A DNA stretch of 64,000 nt from Ruminiclostridium herbifermentans (GTDB lineage Bacteria; Bacillota; Clostridia; Acetivibrionales; DSM-1351), in contig NZ_CP061336.1 in NCBI RefSeq assembly GCF_005473905.2, positions 620,001-684,000 of the forward strand. The letters run 5' to 3'. Position numbers and translations under genes: made by a program. Of this stretch, positions 54,382 through 63,741 are shown one piece after another. The notes beneath the pieces are model-generated. The model did not search any database and was not told where the DNA came from. It saw only the letters and a list, made by a program, of their open reading frames with translations. Position 1 is the first letter of the stretch, and the number at the start of each line of letters is the position of its first letter.

Positions 54382-54413
54382 AAAGGCTTTAGAAAAATTT
54401 TTCTAAAGCCTTT
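54382..54413 (-). terminator. Terminator after the NlpC/P60 gene
   Basis: A perfect 32-bp palindrome (AAAGGCTTTAGAAAAA and its complement); usable in both directions and located just past the leftward NlpC/P60 stop. Confidence 0.85.
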
Positions 54414-54444
54414 ATATAGCAGAAAATTCGTATTTATGATTAAT

Positions 54445-55326
54445 TTAATTTATTACTCTCTTTGCGCCAATGTAACGACTAGAATAATAATTGCTGTTCA
54501 AGCTTGATATTGTAACTCCTTTTGAAGAACTAGCATGTATGAAATTTCCGTCACCTAAATAAAAACCTAAATGAGACGGACCTTCTTTATAAGTGGTAAA
54601 GAATACTAAATCACCCACACGAAGATTGCTTTTTGATACACTTGTTCCAACCTTATACTGCTCAGCAGCAGTTCTTGGAACAGAAATGCCATTTTTACTT
54701 AATACATATTGAATATATCCTGAGCAGTCAAAACCGCTTGCTGTAGTTCCGCCCCAAACATAAGGAACACCAATAAAGCTTTTCGCAGTGCTAATTATAG
54801 CGCTTACCTTAGAACTAGTTGCAGTTGATGTTGTACCTCTATTTGTAGTTGTACTTTTATTAGTTGTAGCAGTAGTTTTGCTCGATGTAGTACTTGAAGT
54901 TGATTTGCTAGTTGTTGATTTTGACGTTTTAGTTGACGAACTGACAGTTTTATTTGTGCTGGTTTTGGATTTTGGTTTACTTAATGTTGTTTTAGTAGTT
55001 GTATTAGATGTTTTTGTATTTAAACTTGATTTATTGTCTGTTGTCTTATTTTCGATAGTCTTATTATCATTAGCTTTTGTCTGAGTTTTTGTTTTATCTT
55101 CTGCAATTGCTGCTTTAACATCATTTTCTGTAGATATCACTTTATCTTTAGCATTCAATAATTGTTTCTTTAGTAATAGCTTTTCTGATTCCAATTGCTT
55201 TAATTCACTTGTTGCACTAACATTTTTAATTGTATTTGCGTTAATATCCAAGTGCTTATAAATTGGGGCTATTGCTATTGCACAAATAGATAATGCTAAA
55301 GTAGTTGATAGAAGTTTTTTGTTCAT
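54445..55326 (-). CDS. Secreted NlpC/P60 endopeptidase
   Basis: This 293-residue cell-wall hydrolase has a signal peptide (1-30), a coiled-coil-like segment (LEQSEKLLLKKQLLNAKDKV region, about 45-65), a long Thr/Ser/Lys low-complexity linker (about 75-175) and a C-terminal NlpC/P60 domain with Cys in GFDCSGYIQYV, His in SHLGFYLGDG and the third polar residue at His in GNFIHASS. It should cleave gamma-D-glutamyl bonds in peptidoglycan. GGAGGGCAA precedes the ATG. Confidence 0.93.
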   Translation of the reverse strand: MNKKLLSTTLALSICAIAIAPIYKHLDINANTIKNVSATSELKQLESEKLLLKKQLLNAKDKVISTENDVKAAIAEDKTKTQTKANDNKTIENKTTDNKSSLNTKTSNTTTKTTLSKPKSKTSTNKTVSSSTKTSKSTTSKSTSSTTSSKTTATTNKSTTTNRGTTSTATSSKVSAIISTAKSFIGVPYVWGGTTASGFDCSGYIQYVLSKNGISVPRTAAEQYKVGTSVSKSNLRVGDLVFFTTYKEGPSHLGFYLGDGNFIHASSSKGVTISSLNSNYYSSRYIGAKRVIN

Positions 55327-55851
55327 TTGCCCTCCATTAGTTTCCCTATAGCTGATTAATCAACGAGATAAATATTATAGGGTTATTTTTGATAGTCATG
55401 TAGGTCTTATACCCATGTGATAAATGCCATGTCTTGCTACTATGCCATCATTTATGAGAGCTTTGCGCAAAGCTGCTGATAGGCCTATTATAAAGCCTCT
55501 ATGTATGAAAGCACAACCTGTAATTTATGGTAAACCCTTTCAAATATAGAGACATAAATGGTTATAAACTTCAATAATAATAATAGAGAATAAATATTTG
55601 TAACCCAAATTAAGGCTGTTGTATTTAAAAATATATTAAGCTTGAACAACTATGTTTTAGGTTGGTCCTAAGATATTGTCAGTTATTTAATTTATTGTGC
55701 TAATTAATTTTGAACTGAGTCTGAAGGTTAATTACTTATTGCTTATACTGATACGAGAGTATCAGTAAGACATTACTTTAATTTTAACTGCACGACTATA
55801 AAATGTTAGCACAACGCGTTAGTTTATAAAAAACATCATTTAGAGGTGGAT
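55327..55851. other. Intergenic region with palindromes and a diverged repeat
   Basis: AGCTTTGCGCAAAGCT (55459-55474) is a perfect 16-bp palindrome. 55697-55744 matches 22879-22925 (see there). TACTGATAC-GAGA-GTATCAGTA (55746-55767) is a perfect 9-bp hairpin about 80 bp before the flippase gene. No gene was found. Confidence 0.55.
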
Positions 55852-57420
55852 ATGGCAAAAAAAACATTTATTACAGGTGCTATTATACTAATGATTGCAG
55901 GATTTATATCAAGAGTTATTGGCTTTGTATATAGAATCTATCTGTCAAATATAATTGGGGCAGAAGGAATGGGGCTTTATCAACTAATAGTACCTATATA
56001 TACGTTAATTATTTTAACTTTGACATCAGGAGTTTCTATAGCTGTATCAAAAAAAATTGCTGAAGAAATGGCAAAAGGGCATCAAATAAATATAAAAAGA
56101 ATTTCTAAAGTAGGATTAATATTTGTGCTAATGGCCAGTACTTTTATTTCAGTTTTTATGTATATTAATATTGATTTTGTTGTCAATGTATTATTAAAAG
56201 ACAGTAGAACTTATTTTTCTGTAATGATAATGATTCCTTGCATCCCGTTCATAGCAGTAGCATCAGCATATAAAGGGTATTTTTATGGGATACAGGATGT
56301 TTCACCAACGGCAATTTCACAAATAGTAGAGCAGTTGATAAAAATATTGATAGTGATGGCTGTTGCATCAAAATTCCTAAAGGCTGGACTTGAGTACGCA
56401 TGTGCGCTGGCAACTTTGGCTATGGCAGTAGGAGAAGTGTCAAATTTACTTGTGCTAGCTTTCTGTTATAAATATAAAAAATATTCGTTCCTAAATAGTA
56501 ATTCTGATAAGGGCAAAATAAGAAAAAGAAAATTATTTATTTCTATTTTTAGCTGTGCAGCTCCAATTTCAATTAACAGATTTATAATATCAGTTATGGC
56601 GGCAGTTGAGGTAATATTGATACCTAGAAGATTGTTAGCAGGGGGACTAGATTATATACAATGTATGGAGCAGTATGGTAAGCTTATGGGTATGGCAATG
56701 CCTTTGGTGCTTTTTCCGGAACTTGTTACGACATCGCTTGCTACGACGCTGGTGCCAGCTATTTCAGAATCTATATCCTTAAAGAATTTCAATAGAGTAA
56801 ACTATAGGATTTCAAAGTCTATACAGATAACTATGGTGCTTGGCTTTATTTTTATGGCACTATTCGCCTGCTATCCAGATAAAATAGCAGATATGATTTA
56901 TCCTGGTCAGAACGTTGGCAGCACACTGTTTTTGCTTTCATTTACCTGTGTATTTCTTTATTTGCAGCAAATTTTGATGGGTATAATGAATGGCTTAGGT
57001 AAGCAGGGACTTTTGTTGTTAAATTCGGTAATTGGTTCTATTATAAGAATTTCGTTTGTATATTTTCTAATTCCTAAATATGGGCTATCTGTATACATAA
57101 TTGGTATTATTATAAGCTCCTTAGTTGTATGTATTTTAAATTTTGCTACAATAGTTAAAAATACAGGAATGGTATTGGATTTAAGACATTGGGTAGTTTT
57201 CCCATTAGCAGTGACAGTAGTTTTATTCTTCTTTAGTAAATACATATATGGCTTTTTCAATTTCATGAACCTTTATACGCAGGTCCAAACACTTTTTGCA
57301 ATAGCTGCATATATTATAATAGCTGTATTTCTAATGGCATTGGTTGGTGTTATAAATTGGAGAGAAGTTCTACAGCTTTTTGGATTGAACGACAAAAAAG
57401 TTAGAAAATTTAAGAAATAA
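55852..57420 (+). CDS. MOP-superfamily flippase, SpoVB-like
   Basis: The 522-residue protein has about 14 membrane helices and the MATE/Wzx/SpoVB-type start (GAIILMIAGFISRVIGFVYR), with GAEGMGLYQLIVPIYTLIIL and CIPFIAVASAYKGYFYGIQD. SpoVB proteins of this length are needed for spore cortex formation and may flip lipid-linked peptidoglycan precursors. GAGG precedes ATG 55852. I do not use the gene symbol because clostridia carry several paralogs. Confidence 0.9.
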   Translation: MAKKTFITGAIILMIAGFISRVIGFVYRIYLSNIIGAEGMGLYQLIVPIYTLIILTLTSGVSIAVSKKIAEEMAKGHQINIKRISKVGLIFVLMASTFISVFMYINIDFVVNVLLKDSRTYFSVMIMIPCIPFIAVASAYKGYFYGIQDVSPTAISQIVEQLIKILIVMAVASKFLKAGLEYACALATLAMAVGEVSNLLVLAFCYKYKKYSFLNSNSDKGKIRKRKLFISIFSCAAPISINRFIISVMAAVEVILIPRRLLAGGLDYIQCMEQYGKLMGMAMPLVLFPELVTTSLATTLVPAISESISLKNFNRVNYRISKSIQITMVLGFIFMALFACYPDKIADMIYPGQNVGSTLFLLSFTCVFLYLQQILMGIMNGLGKQGLLLLNSVIGSIIRISFVYFLIPKYGLSVYIIGIIISSLVVCILNFATIVKNTGMVLDLRHWVVFPLAVTVVLFFFSKYIYGFFNFMNLYTQVQTLFAIAAYIIIAVFLMALVGVINWREVLQLFGLNDKKVRKFKK

Positions 57421-57469
57421 TAAGGAAATGAGGGATAATGTAAATTAAATGCCTTCTATTTATTGCGGA

Positions 57470-57550
57470 GGTCAAAGAAAGTCAAAATCAAAAATTGAGA
57501 ATTAACCAAGTAGTGATTATAATATAGCCATAAGGTCAAAGAAAGTCAAA
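57470..57550 (+). promoter_or_regulatory. hsp18 promoter flanked by two CtsR operators
   Basis: GGTCAAAGAAAGTCAAA occurs at 57470-57486 and again at 57534-57550; it fits the CtsR heptad consensus (RGTCAAA-N3-RGTCAAA). Between them is a vegetative promoter: TTGAGA (57495-57500), 17 bp, TATAAT (57518-57523). Repression is expected until heat shock inactivates CtsR. Confidence 0.88.
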
Positions 57551-57598
57551 ATCAAAAACAAAATATTATATAAATAAAATTTTATGGAGGTGTTTTAT

Positions 57599-58036
57599 AT
57601 GTTTGGAATAGTACCATTCAGAAACAACAATATTCAAGGAAGATCAGGTTTGTTTGACATCGACAATATGTTTAATGATTTCTTTAATGAACCGTTTATG
57701 GGAATTGTAAGTGCAAGTTCCATAAAAGCAGATATTAAGGAGAATGAAAATGAATTTGTAATTGATGCAGAAATCCCTGGTGTAAATAAGGAAGATATTA
57801 AATTAGATTTAAAGAATGACAGGCTTACAATTTCGGTAGAAAAGACTGAAGAGTCAAAGGAAGAGAAGAATAACTATATTAGAAGGGAAAGAAGATACGG
57901 CTCAACTAGCAGAAGCTTTTGTGTTCAGAATGTAAAAGCTGAAGATGTCTCAGCAAAATACGAAAATGGGATTTTGACAATTATTTTACCTAAGAGCGAA
58001 GCTAAAAAGCTGAGCAGCAGAATTGAGATTCAGTAG
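57599..58036 (+). CDS. hsp18: Small heat-shock protein Hsp18 (Hsp20/alpha-crystallin)
   Basis: This 145-residue chaperone holds unfolding proteins in oligomers. The N-terminus (MFGIVPFRNN) is followed by the alpha-crystallin domain (about 40-140: IKADIKENENEFVIDAEIPG, then KEDIKLDLKNDRLTISVEKT and SAKYENGILTIILPKSEAKK), with the conserved NGILTI box near the end. GGAGG lies 8 bp before ATG 57599. The twin CtsR operators make it a member of the class III heat-shock regulon. It is monocistronic. Confidence 0.95.
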   Translation: MFGIVPFRNNNIQGRSGLFDIDNMFNDFFNEPFMGIVSASSIKADIKENENEFVIDAEIPGVNKEDIKLDLKNDRLTISVEKTEESKEEKNNYIRRERRYGSTSRSFCVQNVKAEDVSAKYENGILTIILPKSEAKKLSSRIEIQ

Positions 58037-58873
58037 TAGCTGAACAATTTGAGGCAAGCATATTTAAATTATATTAACTCGGATAGACAAAATAGATGCT
58101 ATACATTATGCCTAAATTCAATTATTTATAGTTTTGAAAAGTAATTGAATTGCAAGTGAGGTGATATAGAATTAGACAAAAAATCTACTTATTAAAATGT
58201 GCGGAAGGAGGAGAGAAGTTACCTGTAGATAATAATTTGAGCAGATAGTGTTACTCCCTAAAATTGAACTTTTAATATATAAAAATCAAATATAATACTG
58301 ATAGAGAGGTATGAAAAGCAAAAGTTTAGACTATGCTTTAGTACCTCTTTTTGATTTATATTATTAACAGCCATAGATTTTTATATTATAGGGATTACTC
58401 AATGGCTAAGGAAGTTATAAATAAAACTAGACAATCAAATTGTACTTCTATTAATTCCTTAACTATGAATCAAAACTTATATTTGCTATTGTGATATATG
58501 ATTACAAATATGATTAAATTTATGTAAAATACCTGTTAAATAAGGAATAAAAATTTACTATTGAAAAAAACAATCTAATATGGTAAGGTTTAACATAATA
58601 AATAATATATTTGAGGTGATTTATATATGGTTTAATACAAATATTATATAAAATCATTACATTAAAACATGATTTTGAGAAGCCAATTATTATTGTCTAA
58701 ACCTTCTACAGTATATTTCTTGAATATACAAATTGGTAATAATATAGTAGAATTTTCAGCCTAAAATTAAGTGGTATATAAAAGTAAATTTATATGTAAG
58801 GTGGAGGTTTAACCGTAATTGTCTTTAAGAAGTAAGAAGTACATTAATAAAGAGTTAAGGAGAATATATTTAA
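58037..58873. other. Intergenic region with terminator and a two-codon frame
   Basis: Apart from the terminator at 58305, no gene is supported. At 58612-58635 a strong SD (GAGGTGAT) is followed by ATG-GTT-TAA, a start-stop frame of two codons. GTGGAGGT occurs at 58801-58808 without a nearby ATG. Confidence 0.4.
58305..58353 (+). terminator. Long-loop terminator
   Basis: AGAGGTA (58305-58311) pairs with TACCTCT (58342-58348), extended inward by AAAGCA/TGCTTT, then a T-run. Confidence 0.7.
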
Positions 58874-59428
58874 ATGAAAAAAACAAATTTAGTTTTATTT
58901 GCCGTTATTTGTGCCCTTGTTATTACAACTGTAACGTCAAATGTATTTGCTGTTACATATGTTTCAAACCCATATGGGTATAATTGTGCTATAGTTGATG
59001 TAGATACCAGTACATATTTAACGGGATTTTATTTCAGCTATACGCAAAGTGCGGTGAATTCATGGAATGCTTGCGGACTAACTAGTCGGAGTATATCCAC
59101 TAGCACATCAAGTCCTAATAAAATAATACAGAGTTCAGAATCTGCCAGTTGGTTTGGTTTACATGAACCTATAGATTATAATACGGCCAACGCTCAAACC
59201 AGAACATATTTTACATCTAGATTTAGAATAATATTAAATACACGGACACTTTCTAATAGTCTAATACAAAGAACAGCTTGTCATGAACTTGGGCATGCAC
59301 TTGGTCTTGGACATAATGACAATGAAACAGATCCGGGGAGAACTATAATGCGTTCTTCAGGTTTGGCAGAAGAAACGCCACAAACATATGATAAAAATGC
59401 AGTTAATTACTTGTGGCCCAATTGGTAG
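58874..59428 (+). CDS. Secreted matrixin-type zinc metalloprotease
   Basis: The 184-residue protein has a signal peptide (1-26, NVFA) and a single catalytic domain with the extended zinc motif HELGHALGLGH (His137, Glu138, His141, His147) and the following Met turn RTIMRSSG. This is the metzincin layout of matrixins; there is no separate prodomain. AAGGAG lies 9 bp before the ATG. The next gene begins 20 bp after its stop, and the pair is probably one operon. Confidence 0.88.
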   Translation: MKKTNLVLFAVICALVITTVTSNVFAVTYVSNPYGYNCAIVDVDTSTYLTGFYFSYTQSAVNSWNACGLTSRSISTSTSSPNKIIQSSESASWFGLHEPIDYNTANAQTRTYFTSRFRIILNTRTLSNSLIQRTACHELGHALGLGHNDNETDPGRTIMRSSGLAEETPQTYDKNAVNYLWPNW

Positions 59429-59448
59429 CCAATAAAAAGGAGAAAAAT

Positions 59449-60120
59449 ATGGAAAATTTAAAAAATAAAAAGCTTTTAATTAGTGCACTATCTTTGGGAT
59501 TGGTTATTTTAACAGTTTTTTTTATAAATAGAACGCCTGTAGAAGTTTTAAATAGTAATATCTCATTTAGTGACTTATCCGTAAATGCATCCACGTTTGG
59601 TAGTGCATCAGCTTCGTATATGTATTTTAAAAATTACGATCAAGCAGATGAAATGGCAGATACAGTAGTAATAGGCGAGGTTATAAAAGTTAATGAGCCG
59701 GAAGAATTGGTAACAGGGGAGACTATAAATACGATAACTGGGGAAAAAGAACCGATAAGTCATATATATACGGTTTCGGAAGTCAAGGTAAGTAAAGTTA
59801 TAAAAGGAAAGTATTCTCCAGACGACATAATTAAGATTAAGCAGTATGGAGGAGCATATAAGGATGGAGAATATAGTATGGAGGGTATACAATATTATCA
59901 AGAAGGAGAAAGACATATTTTCTTTTTGCAAAGCTATGAAGATAGTCCTTGCGATACTATTAACCCACAGCAGGGAGATATGTTGTTAAAAGACGGTAAA
60001 ATAAAAGCAAGAAACAAAGTACAGTTTATAAAGGACGATATATCAGAGGATTTAGCAGTTAAAGCATTAAAAGAAAGAGTAGAGGCTTTGAAGGCTAGAG
60101 CTGACAAGGATACTAAATAA
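59449..60120 (+). CDS. Membrane-anchored partner of the matrixin-like protease
   Basis: The 223-residue protein has an N-terminal membrane helix (KLLISALSLGLVILTVFFIN) and an extracytoplasmic beta-rich domain (DTVVIGEVIKVNEPEELVTG, then SEVKVSKVIKGKYSPDDIIK, and GERHIFFLQSYEDSPC). Such domains accompany secreted proteases in other Firmicutes; their role is not known. AAAAGGAG precedes ATG 59449. It might modulate or anchor the protease; this rests only on adjacency. Confidence 0.75.
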   Translation: MENLKNKKLLISALSLGLVILTVFFINRTPVEVLNSNISFSDLSVNASTFGSASASYMYFKNYDQADEMADTVVIGEVIKVNEPEELVTGETINTITGEKEPISHIYTVSEVKVSKVIKGKYSPDDIIKIKQYGGAYKDGEYSMEGIQYYQEGERHIFFLQSYEDSPCDTINPQQGDMLLKDGKIKARNKVQFIKDDISEDLAVKALKERVEALKARADKDTK

Positions 60121-60139
60121 GCACAAATAATAAAGAAAT

Positions 60140-60177
60140 AATGAGACAGACAAATGAAATTAAAAGTCTGTCTCATT
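60140..60177 (+). terminator. Hairpin after the protease operon
   Basis: AATGAGACAGAC (60140-60151) pairs perfectly with GTCTGTCTCATT (60166-60177), but no T-run follows. Confidence 0.65.
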
Positions 60178-60213
60178 GAGAACGTTTCATTTCTTGTGTT
60201 TGATTAACATAAC

Positions 60214-60320
60214 CCACTTTTTTATAGTATCAAAAAACACAAATCCATCAAGGTTATATATAACGGATAAAATCCGACCTTGACAAATTTGTGTTTTTTA
60301 ATTCATTGGTTATCAAGTGG
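60214..60320. repeat. Large multi-step hairpin between convergent genes
   Basis: Nested inverted segments: CCACTT/AAGTGG (60214-60219 with 60315-60320), AAAAAACACAAAT/ATTTGTGTTTTTT (60232-60244 with 60287-60299), CAAGGT/ACCTTG (60249-60254 with 60277-60282) and CGGAT/ATCCG (60264-60268 with 60272-60276). The 13-bp middle stem ends in a T-run in both directions. Confidence 0.7.
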
Positions 60321-60385
60321 TTTATGCTAAATTATTGGTAACCATATTTACACAAAATCCTAAACGTACCCGTCTCATTAATAAT

Positions 60386-61222
60386 TTATAAGCCTTTCTG
60401 AGTATACCAGTCAATTATTTGCCTTGCTATACTTACTTGTGAGGGCAGTTCAGGAAGGTTGTCGGGGCTGAACCAATCGGCTTTTTCGATTTCAGTACCG
60501 TCCACAGAAATTTCACCGCTTTCATACTCAGCAGTGAAGCCTACCATTAAAGAGTTTGGATACGGCCAGGGCTGGCTTCCGAAATATGTTATGTTTTTAA
60601 CCTTGATGCCCACTTCTTCCATAAGTTCTCTTTGAACACACTCCTCAAGAGTTTCGCCTGGTTCTAAGAAGCCTGAGATAAGTCCGTGTATGTTGTTTTT
60701 AAAAGCTTTGGCATGTGCTAGAAGTATCTTGTTATCCTTAAAAACTGCTGTTATTACAGCTGGACAAATCTGAGGATACTTAATCAAACCGCATTTAGGG
60801 CATTTTTTTGCTCTTTCGTCAGGTGGTTCTATTGTAGGACTGCCACATCTGCCGCAAAACTGATTAGATTGATCCCAAAGTACTATCTGATATGCTTTGC
60901 CCGCTAAAAGAAATAAGTCCATGTCTATTAATTCAAATAGCGCTCTCAATGCTATAAATTCCATCCCAACAGGAATATATTCTTCTGAGGCAATTTCTGC
61001 AGAATAACACGGACAGCCTTTATAAAGCCCTAGATACTGGGTTCTGACAGGTGAAATGTTAATCTGCTGTAAATTGTTCAAATAAGGAATGCTGTAGTTG
61101 TTGTTTTCAACCTTAATAAGCATTTTATTTTCACAAAAGGCAAACCAATATTTTTCGTTATCATTTACATTTTGAGGTGTTACAGCTGGTTCGTAGCATT
61201 TATAAATACTTTCTCTATACAT
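60386..61222 (-). CDS. nudC: NAD(H) pyrophosphatase, Nudix family
   Basis: The 278-residue enzyme cleaves NADH (and NAD caps on RNA in studied homologs). Three parts: an N-terminal domain, a four-Cys zinc ribbon (FCGRCGSPTIE and AKKCPKCGL, about 119-145) and the Nudix domain with GFLEPGETLEECVQRELMEE VG box elements and the NudC-specific SQPWPYPNSLM motif. AAAGGTAG precedes the ATG. It lies alone between convergent and divergent neighbours. Confidence 0.95.
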   Translation of the reverse strand: MYRESIYKCYEPAVTPQNVNDNEKYWFAFCENKMLIKVENNNYSIPYLNNLQQINISPVRTQYLGLYKGCPCYSAEIASEEYIPVGMEFIALRALFELIDMDLFLLAGKAYQIVLWDQSNQFCGRCGSPTIEPPDERAKKCPKCGLIKYPQICPAVITAVFKDNKILLAHAKAFKNNIHGLISGFLEPGETLEECVQRELMEEVGIKVKNITYFGSQPWPYPNSLMVGFTAEYESGEISVDGTEIEKADWFSPDNLPELPSQVSIARQIIDWYTQKGL

Positions 61223-61532
61223 TTTATTCTACCTTTATATACAAATATTTTAGAATATATTGATTTAAATATTTATTAAAAAGACATAAACAATTGTCTG
61301 GCGCAAACTTTTTCTTAGAATATCATATGTAATTTTAAAAATCAAATTCAATGATTATCATATATATGTTAATATATTTTTAGGAACTGGTATGTCTCCA
61401 CACCTATAGTTTTCAATTATGAAGAGTGAAATAAAATTAAGTTGCATTTTAGCGATAACTCAAAAATCAAACTTTTTGACAGTGTATATTATGGAAGTTT
61501 TGAATATTTTATAATCGAAAGGAACTATTAAA

Positions 61533-62990
61533 TTGAATAAGTTAAAATTTAAAGATTTTATTTTTTATGCAATAGTTTGGGGTGCTATTGCGCTGCTTAT
61601 ACTAATTAGCATATGTGTTATTCGAAATTTAGGCCCATCTGTTGTTAAAATGCCTTTTTATATGGGGTATATATATGTGATTTTATCTATAGCAGCTATA
61701 TTTATATTGTATAAAGTAAATATAGTTACCAAGATAAACACTAAGGTTTTTATTACATTGCTGATAATTATTGCATTAGTTCCAAGATTTATATGGGTGT
61801 ATTTTGTTCAAACTCAGCCATTTTCAGATTTTCTGCATTTACATAACTACGGAATAAATGCAAGCCAAGGCGATTTCAAAGGCTTTGTTGATTTCTATGC
61901 TGTATTTCCTTTTAAAATAGGCTTTGGTATGGTATTGGCAGGACTATATTATATTTTTGGGACAGGCTTGATGGTTGCTAAATTGTTTAATGTAGCTGCC
62001 TCTGTAATTCTTGTAATACTAATTTATACAGGTGGAAAAATGCTTTACGGAGAAAAGGCAGGAAGAGTAGCAGCTCTAATGACTGCACTTTGGCCGGCTC
62101 AAATAATGTATACCTCTGTAATTGCATCTGAGCATTTATTCTTAATATTGTTTATTGCTTCAGTACTGCTGATTTTAAAATTTATAAAGAAGTATACCTA
62201 TAAAAATTATGAAATGATAAATGGTAATTTGATTTTAATTGGAATTGGTGTGCTTACAGCCTGCGCACAGTTGGTAAGACCTATGGCAATGCTTTTGCTG
62301 CCTGTATTTGCAGTGTTTGTATTACTATATAATAAATACCGGGCAAATTCAATTGATAATGCAGGCTTGAAGCTTAAATCTATTGTGTTGGTAGTTATCT
62401 GTTATTTTGGATTGATTAATTTAGTAAATATACCTATTCAAAATGCCACAGGAGTTGATATAACAAAATCAAACGGTGGATTTAACTTGATGATAGGAAC
62501 TAATATCAAATCCAATGGAACCTTTAATACAGAAGACTTTGGAATAATTGAAAAGAATAATTATGATTTTGAAAAGGTTCATAAAGAGGCAAAACAAATA
62601 GCCATAGAGAGATTGAAGGGCGACCCCAAGCATCTATGGAACTTAGCAAAGAAAAAATATCAGATTCTTTGGGGAAATGAAAATTACGGGTACTATTGGA
62701 GTATGGTTGCGGCACAAAACTCCCAAGCTGAAAGAATAATAAAATCTCATCCAAGAGCTTTTTATGGTATGGCTCAGTTCTTCTATACTTTGGTCATCTT
62801 AATGGCTTTATGTGCATGCTTCTATACCCTTAGAGAAAAACGGTATGATGCACTTGTTTTATTGATGATATTTGGCGGGATACTAGTATCCTATACATTC
62901 CTTGAAGTACAGGCAAGATATCATATGCCTGTTATACCAATATTGATTTTATTTGGGTCGAGTTTTCTTACCGAAGACAGTAAGATATAA
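61533..62990 (+). CDS. Membrane glycosyltransferase, GT39/ArnT-like
   Basis: The 485-residue protein has about 11 membrane helices and a short C-terminal loop region. The first luminal loop carries the acidic pair area QTQPFSDFLHLHNYGINASQ, which fits the DxD-like site of polyprenyl-phosphate sugar transferases, and LYYIFGTGLMVAKLFNVAAS follows. The protein should move a sugar from a lipid carrier to a surface target. Start TTG with AAAGGA 9 bp upstream. Acceptor unknown. Confidence 0.85.
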   Translation: MNKLKFKDFIFYAIVWGAIALLILISICVIRNLGPSVVKMPFYMGYIYVILSIAAIFILYKVNIVTKINTKVFITLLIIIALVPRFIWVYFVQTQPFSDFLHLHNYGINASQGDFKGFVDFYAVFPFKIGFGMVLAGLYYIFGTGLMVAKLFNVAASVILVILIYTGGKMLYGEKAGRVAALMTALWPAQIMYTSVIASEHLFLILFIASVLLILKFIKKYTYKNYEMINGNLILIGIGVLTACAQLVRPMAMLLLPVFAVFVLLYNKYRANSIDNAGLKLKSIVLVVICYFGLINLVNIPIQNATGVDITKSNGGFNLMIGTNIKSNGTFNTEDFGIIEKNNYDFEKVHKEAKQIAIERLKGDPKHLWNLAKKKYQILWGNENYGYYWSMVAAQNSQAERIIKSHPRAFYGMAQFFYTLVILMALCACFYTLREKRYDALVLLMIFGGILVSYTFLEVQARYHMPVIPILILFGSSFLTEDSKI

Positions 62991-63085
62991 TTTAAATGTA
63001 AGTATGGTGATAAGGGTAATTAAAATATAGAAAAGGAGATACCGAGGCTAATCCATTTCCTTAATATTATTTTAGAAATGTTGGC

Positions 63086-63721
63086 ATGGGCATATTTATG
63101 AAATTAGATAGACCTAAAATTAAAGTACTAAAAGAAGCAACTTTTGAAGAATGTGCTTTGACTAATCAATTTACAAATAAAAAGTTTGTTGGAAAACTTG
63201 AAAAGGACATTAAAATTGAGGATGCAGAATTTGAGTGTTGTCACTTTATTGAAATTGACTTCAAGCTAATAAAACCAGAAAAATTGATAATTTGGGATTG
63301 CATTTTTGAGAGATGTGATTTGTCAAACTTTATCTTCAATAAGATATCATTGAAAAGATGCGAATTCATTAATTGCAAATTAATGGGAACTGTTTTTAGT
63401 GAATGTTTTTTGGAAAGTATATTATTTGAAAAGATTAATGGAAGATATATAAATATAAATGGCAGCAAAATTCGCAATATTAAAGTGAAGAATTCTGATT
63501 TTAGTGAGGGTAGATTAATGGAAAATAACACTAAAAATATAGAGGTTGAAGAAGTCAATTTCAATAGTTGCGACTTTATCAAAACGAATCTGAATGATGT
63601 AGACTTTAGTAATTGTAATATAGAAGGTATCAACATAGATTTACAAAGCTTGAAGGGAATGAAGGTAAATAGTTATCAAGCTAGTTGCTTAGCTTCAATT
63701 CTTGGAATTAAAATTGTGTGA
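63086..63721 (+). CDS. Pentapeptide-repeat-like protein
   Basis: This 211-residue protein shows many A(D/N)FxxC-like units: ECCHFIEIDFKL, IFERCDLSNFIFNKISLKRC, EFINCKLMGTVFSECFLESI and NFNSCDFIKTNLNDVDFSNC, which should form a right-handed quadrilateral beta helix. Such proteins can mimic DNA or act as scaffolds; some confer quinolone resistance. ATG 63086 and ATG 63098 are both possible, and neither has a strong SD. It is 20 bp before the next gene. Confidence 0.8.
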   Translation: MGIFMKLDRPKIKVLKEATFEECALTNQFTNKKFVGKLEKDIKIEDAEFECCHFIEIDFKLIKPEKLIIWDCIFERCDLSNFIFNKISLKRCEFINCKLMGTVFSECFLESILFEKINGRYININGSKIRNIKVKNSDFSEGRLMENNTKNIEVEEVNFNSCDFIKTNLNDVDFSNCNIEGINIDLQSLKGMKVNSYQASCLASILGIKIV

Positions 63722-63741
63722 ACTATAGAAGAGGAGATTTA

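Noticed and set aside
54788-55084. 98-codon Val/Leu-rich frame opposite the NlpC/P60 gene
   Set aside because: It is the antisense of the Thr/Ser/Lys-rich linker; composition, not selection, keeps it open.
58311-58367. An 18-codon mini-ORF (MKSKSLDYALVPLFDLYY) with GAGAGGT upstream
   Set aside because: It lies inside the stem and T-run of a terminator and the SD touches the ATG; the resemblance to the mini-gene units is superficial.
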